From an uncultured delta proteobacterium (GTDB lineage Bacteria; Desulfobacterota; Desulfobulbia; Desulfobulbales; Desulfocapsaceae): a stretch of DNA of 64,000 nt. The stretch is from contig CAIQWD010000090.1 in the NCBI GenBank assembly GCA_903875445.1, forward strand, positions 31,616 through 95,615. Direction: 5' to 3'. Made by a program: the position numbers and the translations under genes. Below, one piece after another: positions 20,431-29,196 of the stretch. The notes beneath the pieces are model-generated. The model saw nothing but the letters and a program-made list of their open reading frames with translations, was not told the DNA's origin and made no database searches. How positions within the stretch are numbered: position 1 is the first letter of the stretch; each line of letters opens with the position of its first letter.

Positions 20431-21042
20431 TTAAAGGGTGGTTCCCGGCAAATTTTTCTGCGGATTGGCCATCCCTTGCCAGACCATTTCGAACATGATG
20501 TTGGCCTGTTCGGACAGACTGCCTTTTTTGCCACGGAGGATCCACATGAAAAAACTCCGCTGCACAAATCCCATAAAAAAATCAAGGAGGGTCCCGGCTC
20601 GTACATGGGGGTTGAGAATGCCCTCCTTCTGCCCCTGGCGGAGGACATCGATCATCAGCGACATCATCCGCGGCTGGGCAAAGGTTTCATCGGCCATCCA
20701 GGTCTTCATCGGCAGGGTCATGAAAACTATTCTGCCGAGGCCTTCGTGTCTTTCATAGTAGTCAAGCTGGAGCCAGAACACCTTGCGGAGCTTTTCCTTC
20801 ATGTTTTCTATGCCTTGAAGGTGGTCGACAATGCGGTCGGTCAGCTTACCCATCCAGATATCGACAAAGGCGAAAACCAATCGCTCCTTGCTGCCATAAT
20901 GTTTGTAGATAGTGGTGAAACTCACTCCAGCTTTGGCGGCAATGTCGCGGATGGAGGCCCGGTGAAAGTCGGATTGGGAAAAAATTTCCAAAACGGCTTT
21001 TTCAAGTCTTGCATGGATGTCGCCGCTTAATTCATCTAACAT
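20431..21042 (-). CDS. TetR/AcrR family transcriptional regulator
   Basis: N-terminal HTH FHRASIRDIAAKAGVSFTTIYKHYGSKERLVFAFV; probably co-transcribed with mce-mcm-meaB. Confidence 0.9.
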   Translation of the reverse strand: MLDELSGDIHARLEKAVLEIFSQSDFHRASIRDIAAKAGVSFTTIYKHYGSKERLVFAFVDIWMGKLTDRIVDHLQGIENMKEKLRKVFWLQLDYYERHEGLGRIVFMTLPMKTWMADETFAQPRMMSLMIDVLRQGQKEGILNPHVRAGTLLDFFMGFVQRSFFMWILRGKKGSLSEQANIMFEMVWQGMANPQKNLPGTTL

Positions 21043-21048
21043 TGTTAC
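21036..21048 (-). promoter_or_regulatory. putative autoregulatory TetR operator overlapping the tetR start codon
   Basis: minus strand GTAACAATGTTAG; ATG of tetR lies within the motif. Confidence 0.5.
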
Positions 21049-21224
21049 TTGCCTATGGTTATGTGGTTTTTCTCTTGAGAATGTTGTGGCACCTGCCGAA
21101 GATCACCAATCAAGTCATGAAGGATAGGTGTCATGCGGAGTAGTGTTTTCTTCTTTGTTATTATTTAACTATGTGGTTTATAAAATGAAAAATAATTCAA
21201 TGCCAATATTCTCGGGTTTTATGG

Positions 21225-21237
21225 GTAACAACGTTAC
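21225..21237. promoter_or_regulatory. putative TetR operator GTAACAACGTTAC (perfect dyad)
   Basis: GTAAC-AAC-GTTAC between divergent tetR and acuC-like gene. Confidence 0.5.
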
Positions 21238-21328
21238 TGTTATCTGTTTTAATGTATTGGTTCGGACTTTTCAAGGGAAAAAACGCTCAATGATGGCGGT
21301 GGCTCCCCCTATCCTTACCCCCTAGAAG

Positions 21329-21370
21329 CGCCGCTGCCGAATTTAAGTTAAAGGGTGCAGCGGCTTTTGC
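21329..21370 (+). terminator. orphan terminator-like hairpin in divergent intergenic region
   Basis: GCCGCTGC...GCAGCGGC-TTTT; no convincing upstream gene on + strand. Confidence 0.5.
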
Positions 21371-21497
21371 AAAATAGATTGAAAGTTTTATCGAAAAAAT
21401 GCTAGGTTGGATGCACTGTGACAGGGTGCAGGTGCAGATAAGGGATGTCGGGCTGGGTCGATCTCGGAAGATTGTAATCGAAAAACAGGAAAATCTT

Positions 21498-22451
21498 ATG
21501 AAAAGAACTGGTTTTGTTTATGATGAAAGATATTTGTTGCACGATACGGGCATATATCATCCTGAATCTCCGGAACGGTTGAAGACGATCTTCAAGTGGC
21601 TTGAAGATTCCGGAATGCTCTCGCAACTGACGCGGATAGAGGCCACAAAGGCTAATCAACGATGGATAGAAACAGTGCATAATATTCACTATATTATGCG
21701 CTTCGATGAAGCCTGCATCTCCGGATTAAACGAGTTCGAGCACCCGGACAACGGCATATGCAGAGACAGCTATGATACGGCGTTTCTCGCTGTCGGCGGT
21801 GTACTCAAAGCGATTGATGCCGTTATGAAAGGCGAAATTGATAATGCTTTTTGTGCGGTACGCCCCCCGGGGCATCATGCCGAAGCAGACAAGCCCATGG
21901 GCTTTTGCTATTTCAACAACGTGGCGATTGGGGCACGGTATCTCCAGAAGGAATATGGCATCGAAAGAGTGGGGATAATCGATTTTGACGTGCATCACGG
22001 TAACGGTACCCAACACATCTTTGACCGTGATCCATCGGTATTTTATTATTCGATTCATGAACATCCATCATTCGCCTACCCGGGCACCGGCAGGGAGTTT
22101 GAGGCGGGACTCGGCGAAGGCGAGGGGTATACGGTCAACTCCCCGGTCCTCCCAGGAAGAGGAGATGATGAGTACAAGCGATTGATCATGCAGGATCTGG
22201 TTCCCGCCTTTAAGAAATTTAACCCGGAATTCATATTGCTCTCGGCAGGCTTTGATGCCCATGAAAGTGATATGATGTCCGGAACCAATCTTTCCACCGA
22301 GGGCTACGATTTTATTTCCGAGGTGATAATGAATCTGGTCAATCGTTGTTCGGGCGGGCGCGTGGTTTCTGTTCTTGAAGGCGGCTATAATCTTGATATA
22401 TTGCCACTTTTGGTGGAGAATCATATCAGGTTTCTGGCGGATCTGAAGTAA
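21498..22451 (+). CDS. histone deacetylase family / AcuC-like deacetylase
   Basis: RPPGHHAEADKPMGFCYFNNVAIGARYLQ, IIDFDVHHGNGTQHIF, LSAGFDAHESD. Confidence 0.9.
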   Translation: MKRTGFVYDERYLLHDTGIYHPESPERLKTIFKWLEDSGMLSQLTRIEATKANQRWIETVHNIHYIMRFDEACISGLNEFEHPDNGICRDSYDTAFLAVGGVLKAIDAVMKGEIDNAFCAVRPPGHHAEADKPMGFCYFNNVAIGARYLQKEYGIERVGIIDFDVHHGNGTQHIFDRDPSVFYYSIHEHPSFAYPGTGREFEAGLGEGEGYTVNSPVLPGRGDDEYKRLIMQDLVPAFKKFNPEFILLSAGFDAHESDMMSGTNLSTEGYDFISEVIMNLVNRCSGGRVVSVLEGGYNLDILPLLVENHIRFLADLK

Positions 22452-22514
22452 CACTCCCAAGCTTCGCCAGTGATCCTGTAAGGTATGAACTATTAAAGAA
22501 ATATTGGAGGTTAT

Positions 22515-23204
22515 ATGTTTGTAAGTGAGAGAATGGCGAAAAACCTGATTACGGCTGGGCCGGACATGACGATTTTCGAGGCCAAAACTATAATGGCAGA
22601 AAAAGGCTTTCGCCATTTACCGATTGTCGATAGTGCGGGAAAACTCATTGGTATCGTCAGCGATCGTGATATTCGCGCCGCCATGCCTTCAACCCTTTTG
22701 AAGAAAGCCGATTATGAAATCACCCTGGCGAAGATCATGAATTTTCCTGTCGAGGATATCATGACCAAGGATCCCCTGACCATTTATGCCTACTATACCA
22801 TTCAGGATACCTTGTTGGTAATGCAGAAAAAAAAGGTTGGGGCTTTGCCGGTAATCGACCAGGAAGGTTATCTGAAGGGCCTTCTTTCAGTCCGCGATCT
22901 GCTGCGATCTTTTGTCAGTGTCTTGAATATCGATGAGCCTGGTTGCCTGTTGTGCATTGTTGTCAATGCCAAAGAAAAGACGGGCCAGATGAAAAAAATA
23001 GTCGATATTATTACGGAAGAAAGGATTGCTCTGGGTAGTATACTGGTCGCCAGAGCCTGGGACAATAATAAGCGAGCGATTTTTCCCTATCTCCTGACCA
23101 ACAATATCATAAATGTGAAAAAGAAACTCATTGCGAATGGCTTTGAGTTGATAGATCCGATGCAATGGTATCTCGATCATCAACAGCCCCAAAAGGCCGA
23201 ATAA
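22515..23204 (+). CDS. tandem CBS domain protein (AcuB-like)
   Basis: two CBS repeats (MTIFEAKTIMAEKGFRHLPIVDSAGKLIGIVSDRDIR; VEDIMTKDPLTIYAYYTIQDTLLVMQKKKVGALPVID) plus ACT-like C-terminus. Confidence 0.85.
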   Translation: MFVSERMAKNLITAGPDMTIFEAKTIMAEKGFRHLPIVDSAGKLIGIVSDRDIRAAMPSTLLKKADYEITLAKIMNFPVEDIMTKDPLTIYAYYTIQDTLLVMQKKKVGALPVIDQEGYLKGLLSVRDLLRSFVSVLNIDEPGCLLCIVVNAKEKTGQMKKIVDIITEERIALGSILVARAWDNNKRAIFPYLLTNNIINVKKKLIANGFELIDPMQWYLDHQQPQKAE

Positions 23205-23291
23205 TTCCAGCCAAACGGCGCAATGGCTGTGCAGATTTGCGGTGGGTCGTGGGCTGCGGGGGCAATGGACGGTCGGGAGCCCACCGAAGGG

Positions 23292-24689
23292 CTACAATCT
23301 AGCCATTTTGCTTACCGCCGACGAGACTGCGATGTCGCCGCTTTCCGTATAGCTTTCATGGTGTTTCTCGATGTGAGAAAGCTGGTAAAGATAATTCACC
23401 ATCATTCCCGCCGATTGTCCGATTCCTTTCTCGGAAAGATCCGCCGCCCAATTGATCCGCTCTATTTTCGCACCATTCGATAGATGGAAATGGCTGACTC
23501 TGTCAAACGCCTGACGACCTTTCTTGGCGGACAGAAGATACCTGGCGCAAAGCCTGAGAAGGATCGGCTTCAAGGGAGACGGAGTATCCTCTTTCAGGTG
23601 TTCTCCCAGGTTGTCTAGGGCAGCAAGGAAGAATTCTTTTGCATCGGTTTCTCCGGCCATTTTCTTGAGGGCTTTCAACTCTCGCTCGGAGAAGACCACC
23701 TCCTCGGGATGGTTTCGGAAATAGGCTAAGAATCCGGGAATTGGTGAGAGTGTCGAAAAGGTTTTGAGGTTAGGCAGCTTGGCACTGAGATCTTTGACTA
23801 CATTTTTAATCAGGAAATTACCGAAACCAACGCCGGCAAGACCTGCCTGGCAATTGGAGATGGAGTAAAATATTGCACAATCGGCCTGGCGCGGTGCTAA
23901 TGTCGGTTTGCTTTCATCGAGCAGGTCGTGAATGTTGGCGGCGATGCCGTTAACCAGTGCGACTTCGACAAAGATAAGCGGCTCTTGCGGCATACGCGGA
24001 TGAAAATAGGCGAAGCAACGTCTATCCTCCCGCAGCCGATTCTTTAAATCCTGCCACGATCTGATGGCATGGACTGCCTCGTATTTTATCAATTTTTCAA
24101 GGAGTGCCGCTGGAGTTTCCCAGGTGATGCGCTGTAGATCGAGGAAACCGACATCAAACCAGGAAGAAAGCAGGCCGAGGATATCCTGATCAAGGGACTT
24201 CAGTGCCGGGTCGCCGGCGGTAAGCGGTAAGAGTTCCGCCCGGAGATCGACCAGGAACTTCACTCCCTCCTGCAGCCCATTGAATTGTCGCAGCAGTTGG
24301 GTCCGGGGAGAAATAAAAAGATTACGCAGCGCATGGTTCTTCTGTCGCTTATCCTCCGGGTCCGAATTTTGCAAGCGCGCTGCAATTGCCGTTTCAACGG
24401 CCTCGTTGTCGACATCGTATTCCCTGGCCAGCAGTTCGAGAAAACGTTTTCGGCCTTCGGAGTTGAGGACGAGATAGGTTTCGCCCAGCTCTGCGGCTCT
24501 GGTCCTGGCGGAAACCTCACCGCCCCGGCCCTCCAGGCAGGCATCGATCCTTGCCCGCAGTTTTTGCAAGTCCCCGTCCGGCAGATCGGCCTCGACGGAA
24601 TTTTTCAGGGTCGCCTGGTCACCCAGAGGCCAGATCAGGCGAATCCGGCGTAAGGTCCTGTCCCATAAGGGCTCATCGCGATCAAACAT
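23292..24689 (-). CDS. malonyl-CoA decarboxylase
   Basis: RCFAYFHPRMPQEPLIFVEVALVNGIAANIHDLLDE, FYSISNCQAGLAGVGFGNFLIKNVV, FSTLSPIPGF are MCD signatures; start chosen at MFDRDEPLWD. Confidence 0.9.
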   Translation of the reverse strand: MFDRDEPLWDRTLRRIRLIWPLGDQATLKNSVEADLPDGDLQKLRARIDACLEGRGGEVSARTRAAELGETYLVLNSEGRKRFLELLAREYDVDNEAVETAIAARLQNSDPEDKRQKNHALRNLFISPRTQLLRQFNGLQEGVKFLVDLRAELLPLTAGDPALKSLDQDILGLLSSWFDVGFLDLQRITWETPAALLEKLIKYEAVHAIRSWQDLKNRLREDRRCFAYFHPRMPQEPLIFVEVALVNGIAANIHDLLDESKPTLAPRQADCAIFYSISNCQAGLAGVGFGNFLIKNVVKDLSAKLPNLKTFSTLSPIPGFLAYFRNHPEEVVFSERELKALKKMAGETDAKEFFLAALDNLGEHLKEDTPSPLKPILLRLCARYLLSAKKGRQAFDRVSHFHLSNGAKIERINWAADLSEKGIGQSAGMMVNYLYQLSHIEKHHESYTESGDIAVSSAVSKMARL

Positions 24690-24741
24690 GAAATCACCTG
24701 AAGTGAAAACGAATAAGAAGGTCTTGTTGACTGGAGAAAAA

Positions 24742-25878
24742 TTATCTTTTCCAATTCTGTCTGAAAAAATCTTCAAGGAAACTCTTTCGCCAGCCATCGG
24801 TTTGGCGGAGTTGCTGCGATGCCTCGGCTTTTTTGGCGTTAAGCGTCGTTATGAGCAATTTCAACTCCGAGGTATTGCCGATCAATCCCGGTGCAATACC
24901 CAGCAATCCGGCCTTGAGGTTTACCAGGTTATTGAGTTTTTCCAGGGCCTCCCGGTCGGTTTGGCTGAGCCTGATAGGCCGCTCAAGAGCGGGGTAAGTG
25001 TCTACAGGTTGGCCGAGGGTGGTTTCGATAACGGCGGCGATAATCTTCCCGTATTTTGTGGTGGCATTGTCGGAGAGACCGCACCGCAACTTTTGCTCCT
25101 CAAGGGTTGCCGGTTTTTGTTTGGCAAGCTCGATCAGGAGAGCGTCCTTTATCACATGCCCACGGGGGCGGTTGATTTTTCTGGCCATGCCGTCACGCCA
25201 CGTCGAAAGGTTTTTGAGGATGGCAAGCCCCGTCCGGTCAAGGGAGCTGCTGCCCCTGATTTTCAGATAGCGTTCATCGGCTGGTGGTCCGCAATAGGCG
25301 GCAGGGTTGTTGAGAAGATTCAACTCTTCCTGCAGCCAGGATTTAATTTTCGGGCCGATGATCCGGGTGAGAAGGAGAATTCTCACGGCTCGCAGATAGC
25401 GGACATCATCAAGGGCATAGCGCACCTGCTCATCGGTCAGAGGGCGCTGACACCAGTTGGTGCGGGTTTCGTCCTTAGCCAGGTCAATGTCCAACAACTC
25501 TTTCACCAGATTGCCGAGGGAGAGAGTTGCCGGAAGATTGGAAAAACCGGCGGCGAGCCGGGTATCAAAGATATTCTGGGGAGTGGCACCGGTGGCCCTC
25601 TGGAGGATTGCCAGGTCTTGGGGGGCGTCGTGCAGGATTTTAATAACTCCTCGGTCGGAAAGGAGTTGCCCGAGAGCCTGGAGGTTTTTAATGGCGAGTG
25701 GGTCGATGAGATAACAATCTTCATCCGACAAGGCTATTTGAATGAGGCCAAGCTGCGGATAATAGGTGCGTTCCCAGACAAACTCGGTATCCAATGCAAC
25801 GGCATCTGTTTGTTTAGCCCGGGCAACCAGAATTTCTAGATCGGTCTCGTTTTCAATAAGGGTGTTGAGCTTTTCCAT
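24742..25878 (-). CDS. rnd: ribonuclease D
   Basis: AVALDTEFVWERTYYPQLGLIQIA (DEDD exonuclease), YALDDVRYL, HRDC-like C-terminus. Confidence 0.88.
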   Translation of the reverse strand: MEKLNTLIENETDLEILVARAKQTDAVALDTEFVWERTYYPQLGLIQIALSDEDCYLIDPLAIKNLQALGQLLSDRGVIKILHDAPQDLAILQRATGATPQNIFDTRLAAGFSNLPATLSLGNLVKELLDIDLAKDETRTNWCQRPLTDEQVRYALDDVRYLRAVRILLLTRIIGPKIKSWLQEELNLLNNPAAYCGPPADERYLKIRGSSSLDRTGLAILKNLSTWRDGMARKINRPRGHVIKDALLIELAKQKPATLEEQKLRCGLSDNATTKYGKIIAAVIETTLGQPVDTYPALERPIRLSQTDREALEKLNNLVNLKAGLLGIAPGLIGNTSELKLLITTLNAKKAEASQQLRQTDGWRKSFLEDFFRQNWKR

Positions 25879-26113
25879 GGTAGTCTATGAGTGATGGTGA
25901 GAGCGAAGGAAAACCGTTATGACTCAAGTTTGCTATCGCAATTTTTAATGATATGGTCGCTTGCGGGCGTATGATTTGATGATCCCACTAATGCATAAAA
26001 AGACACAATGGACAGGAAAAAACAAGAAATATTCTTCTTTTAGGATGTTTATTTAAATTATTTTTTATATTATTGCCGGGAAGCTGCTGTCTCATGCCGA
26101 CCTTGGAGGGAGA

Positions 26114-27169
26114 ATGTTGGTCTATATCTTAAAACGGGTTGTTTTGATGATTCCCACCCTCTTCGGGGTAATGGTGATCACCTTCACGATCACCCAATTC
26201 GTGCCGGGCGGTCCGGTCGAAAAGATGATTGCCCAAATTGAGGGATTCAATAAAGCCGGTGGTGAAGTGCGAACCGAGTCATCGGGAATGTATCGAGGGG
26301 ATTCGGGCCTTGATAGTGAGAAAATTGACCAGCTGAAAAGGCTCTATGGCTTTGATCAGCCGCCGATTAAGCGGTTTTTTGCCATGATGAGAAGCTACGT
26401 GGTTTTCGATTTCGGCACCTCCTATTATTATCACCAAAGTGTTTTTGACCTGGTTGTTTCGCGAATGCCGGTTTCCATGTCCCTCGGCTTGTGGAGTTTT
26501 TTCATTGTCTATGGAGTTTGTATTCCTCTAGGGATCCGGAAGGCGATCACCGATGGCTCGCGCTTTGACCTTGTCAGTTCATCGGTTATTCTTGTAGGCT
26601 ATGCCATTCCAGGGTTTGTTTTGGGGGTTCTGTTGGTGGTCCTGTTTGGCGGGGGCAGTTTCTGGTCGGTGTTTCCTCTTAGGGGTCTTGTTTCCGACAA
26701 TTTTCACGAGCTGAGCGTCGGGATGCAGATACTTGACTATCTTTGGCATATGGTACTACCGGTTACGTCGGGTGCAGTAGGCAGTCTTGCCGTAATGACT
26801 ATGCTTACCAAGAATTCCTTTCTTGAAGAGATCCGCAAACAGTATGTGCTGACCGCTCGTGCCAAGGGCCTTTCGGAACAGCAGGTTCTGTATAAACATG
26901 TGTTCAAGAATGGCATTATCCCTATAATCACGGGTTTTCCAGGGTATTTTATCGCTTCTTTTTTTACCGGCAGTCTTTTGATCGAAACGATCTTTTCGTT
27001 GCAGGGCATGGGCTTGCTTGCCTATGAATCGGTTTTGAATCGCGATTATCCGGTGGTTCTCGGCACCCTCTATTTCTTTACCATTATTGGCCTGATCTGC
27101 AGATTACTGTCGGATTTGAGTTATGTGGTTGTTGATCCACGCATTAGTTTTGAGAGTGTAGATGCCTAG
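26114..27169 (+). CDS. ABC transporter permease (YejB-like, peptide/microcin C type)
   Basis: LVYILKRVVLMIPTLFGVMVITFTITQFVPGGPVEKMI; EEIRKQYVLTARAKGLSEQQVLYKHVFKNG EAA motif. Confidence 0.9.
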   Translation: MLVYILKRVVLMIPTLFGVMVITFTITQFVPGGPVEKMIAQIEGFNKAGGEVRTESSGMYRGDSGLDSEKIDQLKRLYGFDQPPIKRFFAMMRSYVVFDFGTSYYYHQSVFDLVVSRMPVSMSLGLWSFFIVYGVCIPLGIRKAITDGSRFDLVSSSVILVGYAIPGFVLGVLLVVLFGGGSFWSVFPLRGLVSDNFHELSVGMQILDYLWHMVLPVTSGAVGSLAVMTMLTKNSFLEEIRKQYVLTARAKGLSEQQVLYKHVFKNGIIPIITGFPGYFIASFFTGSLLIETIFSLQGMGLLAYESVLNRDYPVVLGTLYFFTIIGLICRLLSDLSYVVVDPRISFESVDA

Positions 27170-28217
27170 GTCACTCCCGGGAGGAAGACTGCAAGCAGCC
27201 GTGCTTAAACGCCGGGCCAAAACCTGGCAGCGCTTCAAAAGAAACAAGAGAGGCTTTTTCAGCCTCATCATCTTTTTAATTTTCTTCGCTCTCTGCCTGG
27301 CGGCGGAGATTATCAGTAACGATGTGCCTCTGATCATCGGCTATGCAGGGAAGATCTATTTCCCTATTTTTATTTCCTATCCGGAAACCACGTTCGGCGG
27401 GGATTTCGAAACAGAGACCGATTATAAGGATCCATTTATTATGGAAAGATTGAGGCGGCCCGGCAATTGGCTTGTCTTTCCCTTGAATAAACACAGTTAT
27501 AATACCATTAATCAGGAGATTTCCGGACCGGTGCCTTCGCCGCCGACCTGGGACAATCTGCTCGGCACCGACGACCGAGGTCGTGACGTACTGGCGCGAA
27601 TTATTTATGGTTTTCGCTTGAGTGTCGTTTTTGGCCTGGCCCTTACTCTGGTGGGAACAACGGTGGGTATTATCGCCGGTGCCGTTCAAGGTTATTTCGG
27701 TGGCCGTACCGACCTCTTGATGCAGAGGTTTATAGAGATCTGGGGCGCCATGCCGGAGCTCTATCTCCTGATAATTTTTGCCTCAATTTTCAAACCCAGC
27801 TTTTTATTGTTATTGCTGCTGCTGTCGTTGTTCAGTTGGATGGGCTTGTCGGACTATGTGCGTGCCGAATTTTTGAAGGGCAGGAACCTTGATTACGTTA
27901 AAGCCGCCAAGGCCCTGGGGGTGGGGAATGTGACGATCATGTGGCGGCATCTCCTGCCGAACGGTATGACCCCGGTTATCACCTTCCTGCCGTTCCGGGT
28001 TTCTGCGGCGATACTTGCCCTCACCAGCCTGGATTTTCTGGGATTGGGGGTTCCTCCGTCTACCCCGAGTCTCGGGGAACTGCTCGCCCAGGGAAAAGCC
28101 AACCTTGAGGCCTGGTGGCTTTCGCTTGCCGCTTTTTCGGTTCTTGTCGGAACCCTGCTGTTGCTTATTTTTATTGGTGAGGCCTTACGCGAAACCTTGG
28201 ACCCGCGAAGAAATTGA
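27162..28217 (+). CDS. ABC transporter permease (YejE-like)
   Basis: RNKRGFFSLIIFLIFFALCLAAEIISND; LLGTDDRGRDVLARIIYGFRLSVVFG; overlaps preceding gene by 8 nt. Confidence 0.9.
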   Translation: MPRSLPGGRLQAAVLKRRAKTWQRFKRNKRGFFSLIIFLIFFALCLAAEIISNDVPLIIGYAGKIYFPIFISYPETTFGGDFETETDYKDPFIMERLRRPGNWLVFPLNKHSYNTINQEISGPVPSPPTWDNLLGTDDRGRDVLARIIYGFRLSVVFGLALTLVGTTVGIIAGAVQGYFGGRTDLLMQRFIEIWGAMPELYLLIIFASIFKPSFLLLLLLLSLFSWMGLSDYVRAEFLKGRNLDYVKAAKALGVGNVTIMWRHLLPNGMTPVITFLPFRVSAAILALTSLDFLGLGVPPSTPSLGELLAQGKANLEAWWLSLAAFSVLVGTLLLLIFIGEALRETLDPRRN

Positions 28218-28301
28218 TGCCTCGTGGCGCAACAGCTGTATGTGAACGGCAGGATCCTGTTTATTCTGTTGTTCTCTCATCTGGTTACAAATTTCCAGGC
28301 A

Positions 28302-28330
28302 TTGACTTATTGAAAACGAGAGAATATGGT
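28302..28330 (+). promoter_or_regulatory. predicted sigma70-like promoter upstream of mla operon
   Basis: TTGACT-N17-TATGGT. Confidence 0.4.
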
Positions 28331-28404
28331 AAGATCCATCTGTTGGGGTGCTGCGCTTTCCCCGGCTCATTTCATTTTTTCAGGCGTTGCGGAACGCCAC
28401 CGCT

Positions 28405-29196
28405 ATGAATGGTAATCCCATAGTAAACCTTGGCAATACTGGCTTGTACATTGTCACCGATATCGGGAAGATGGCGATATTTCTTATGAAGTCCCTTCGA
28501 GGAGTATTCCGGCATCCTTTCAGGTTGCAGGAACTTATCCGCCAGGTGCACTTCGTAGGCGTCGGTTCCTTGGCGGTTATCTTTTTCACCGCCGCCTCTA
28601 CCGGCATGGTGCTCGGATTGCAAGGATATTATTCGTTGAATAAGTTCGGAGCCGAGGGAATGCTTGGGTCCGCTGTTTCTCTCACCCTTATCATGGAACT
28701 TGGACCGGTTCTTACTGCCCTCATGGTGGCCGGCAGGGCCGGTTCCGCCATGTGTGCTGAACTGGGAATAATGCGAATTTCCGAACAGATCGACGCTTTG
28801 GATTGCATGGCAATCGACCCTTTTCGTTATCTTATAACCCCCAAGTTTCTGGCCACTCTTATTGCAGTCCCCCTGCTGACGGCGGTGTTTGATGTGGTTG
28901 GTATCGCCGGCGGTTATGTGGCCGGGGTCGGGCTCATGCATGTCAATCCAGGCAGCTTTATTCAGGGAATGCAGACCAGTGTGACCAATCATGACATTCA
29001 GTTGGGGATAATCAAATCCTTTGCCTTTGCCCTGCTCGTTGTCTGGATCTGCACCGGGAGAGGCTTTTTTGTCCGGGAAATTCGTGGTGCCGGGTTTGGT
29101 GCGGAGAGTGTCAGCCGGGTAACGACCCAGGCGGTTGTCTTGTCGTCGATTTCCGTCTTGGTATTTGATTATCTCCTGACTGCGGTGCTGCTCTAA
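28405..29196 (+). CDS. mlaE: MlaE family lipid ABC transporter permease
   Basis: LRGVFRHPFRLQELIRQVHFVGVGSLAVIFFTAASTGMVLGLQGYYSLNKFGAEGMLGSAVSLTLIMELGPVLTALMVAGRAGSA. Confidence 0.9.
   Translation: MNGNPIVNLGNTGLYIVTDIGKMAIFLMKSLRGVFRHPFRLQELIRQVHFVGVGSLAVIFFTAASTGMVLGLQGYYSLNKFGAEGMLGSAVSLTLIMELGPVLTALMVAGRAGSAMCAELGIMRISEQIDALDCMAIDPFRYLITPKFLATLIAVPLLTAVFDVVGIAGGYVAGVGLMHVNPGSFIQGMQTSVTNHDIQLGIIKSFAFALLVVWICTGRGFFVREIRGAGFGAESVSRVTTQAVVLSSISVLVFDYLLTAVLL

Noticed and set aside
20335-21030. 231-aa ORF on + strand
   Set aside because: Antisense to TetR gene; shadow ORF.
24688-25839. 383-aa ORF on + strand
   Set aside because: Fully antisense to rnd and MCD start; composition is that of a codon-shadow ORF and no family resemblance.
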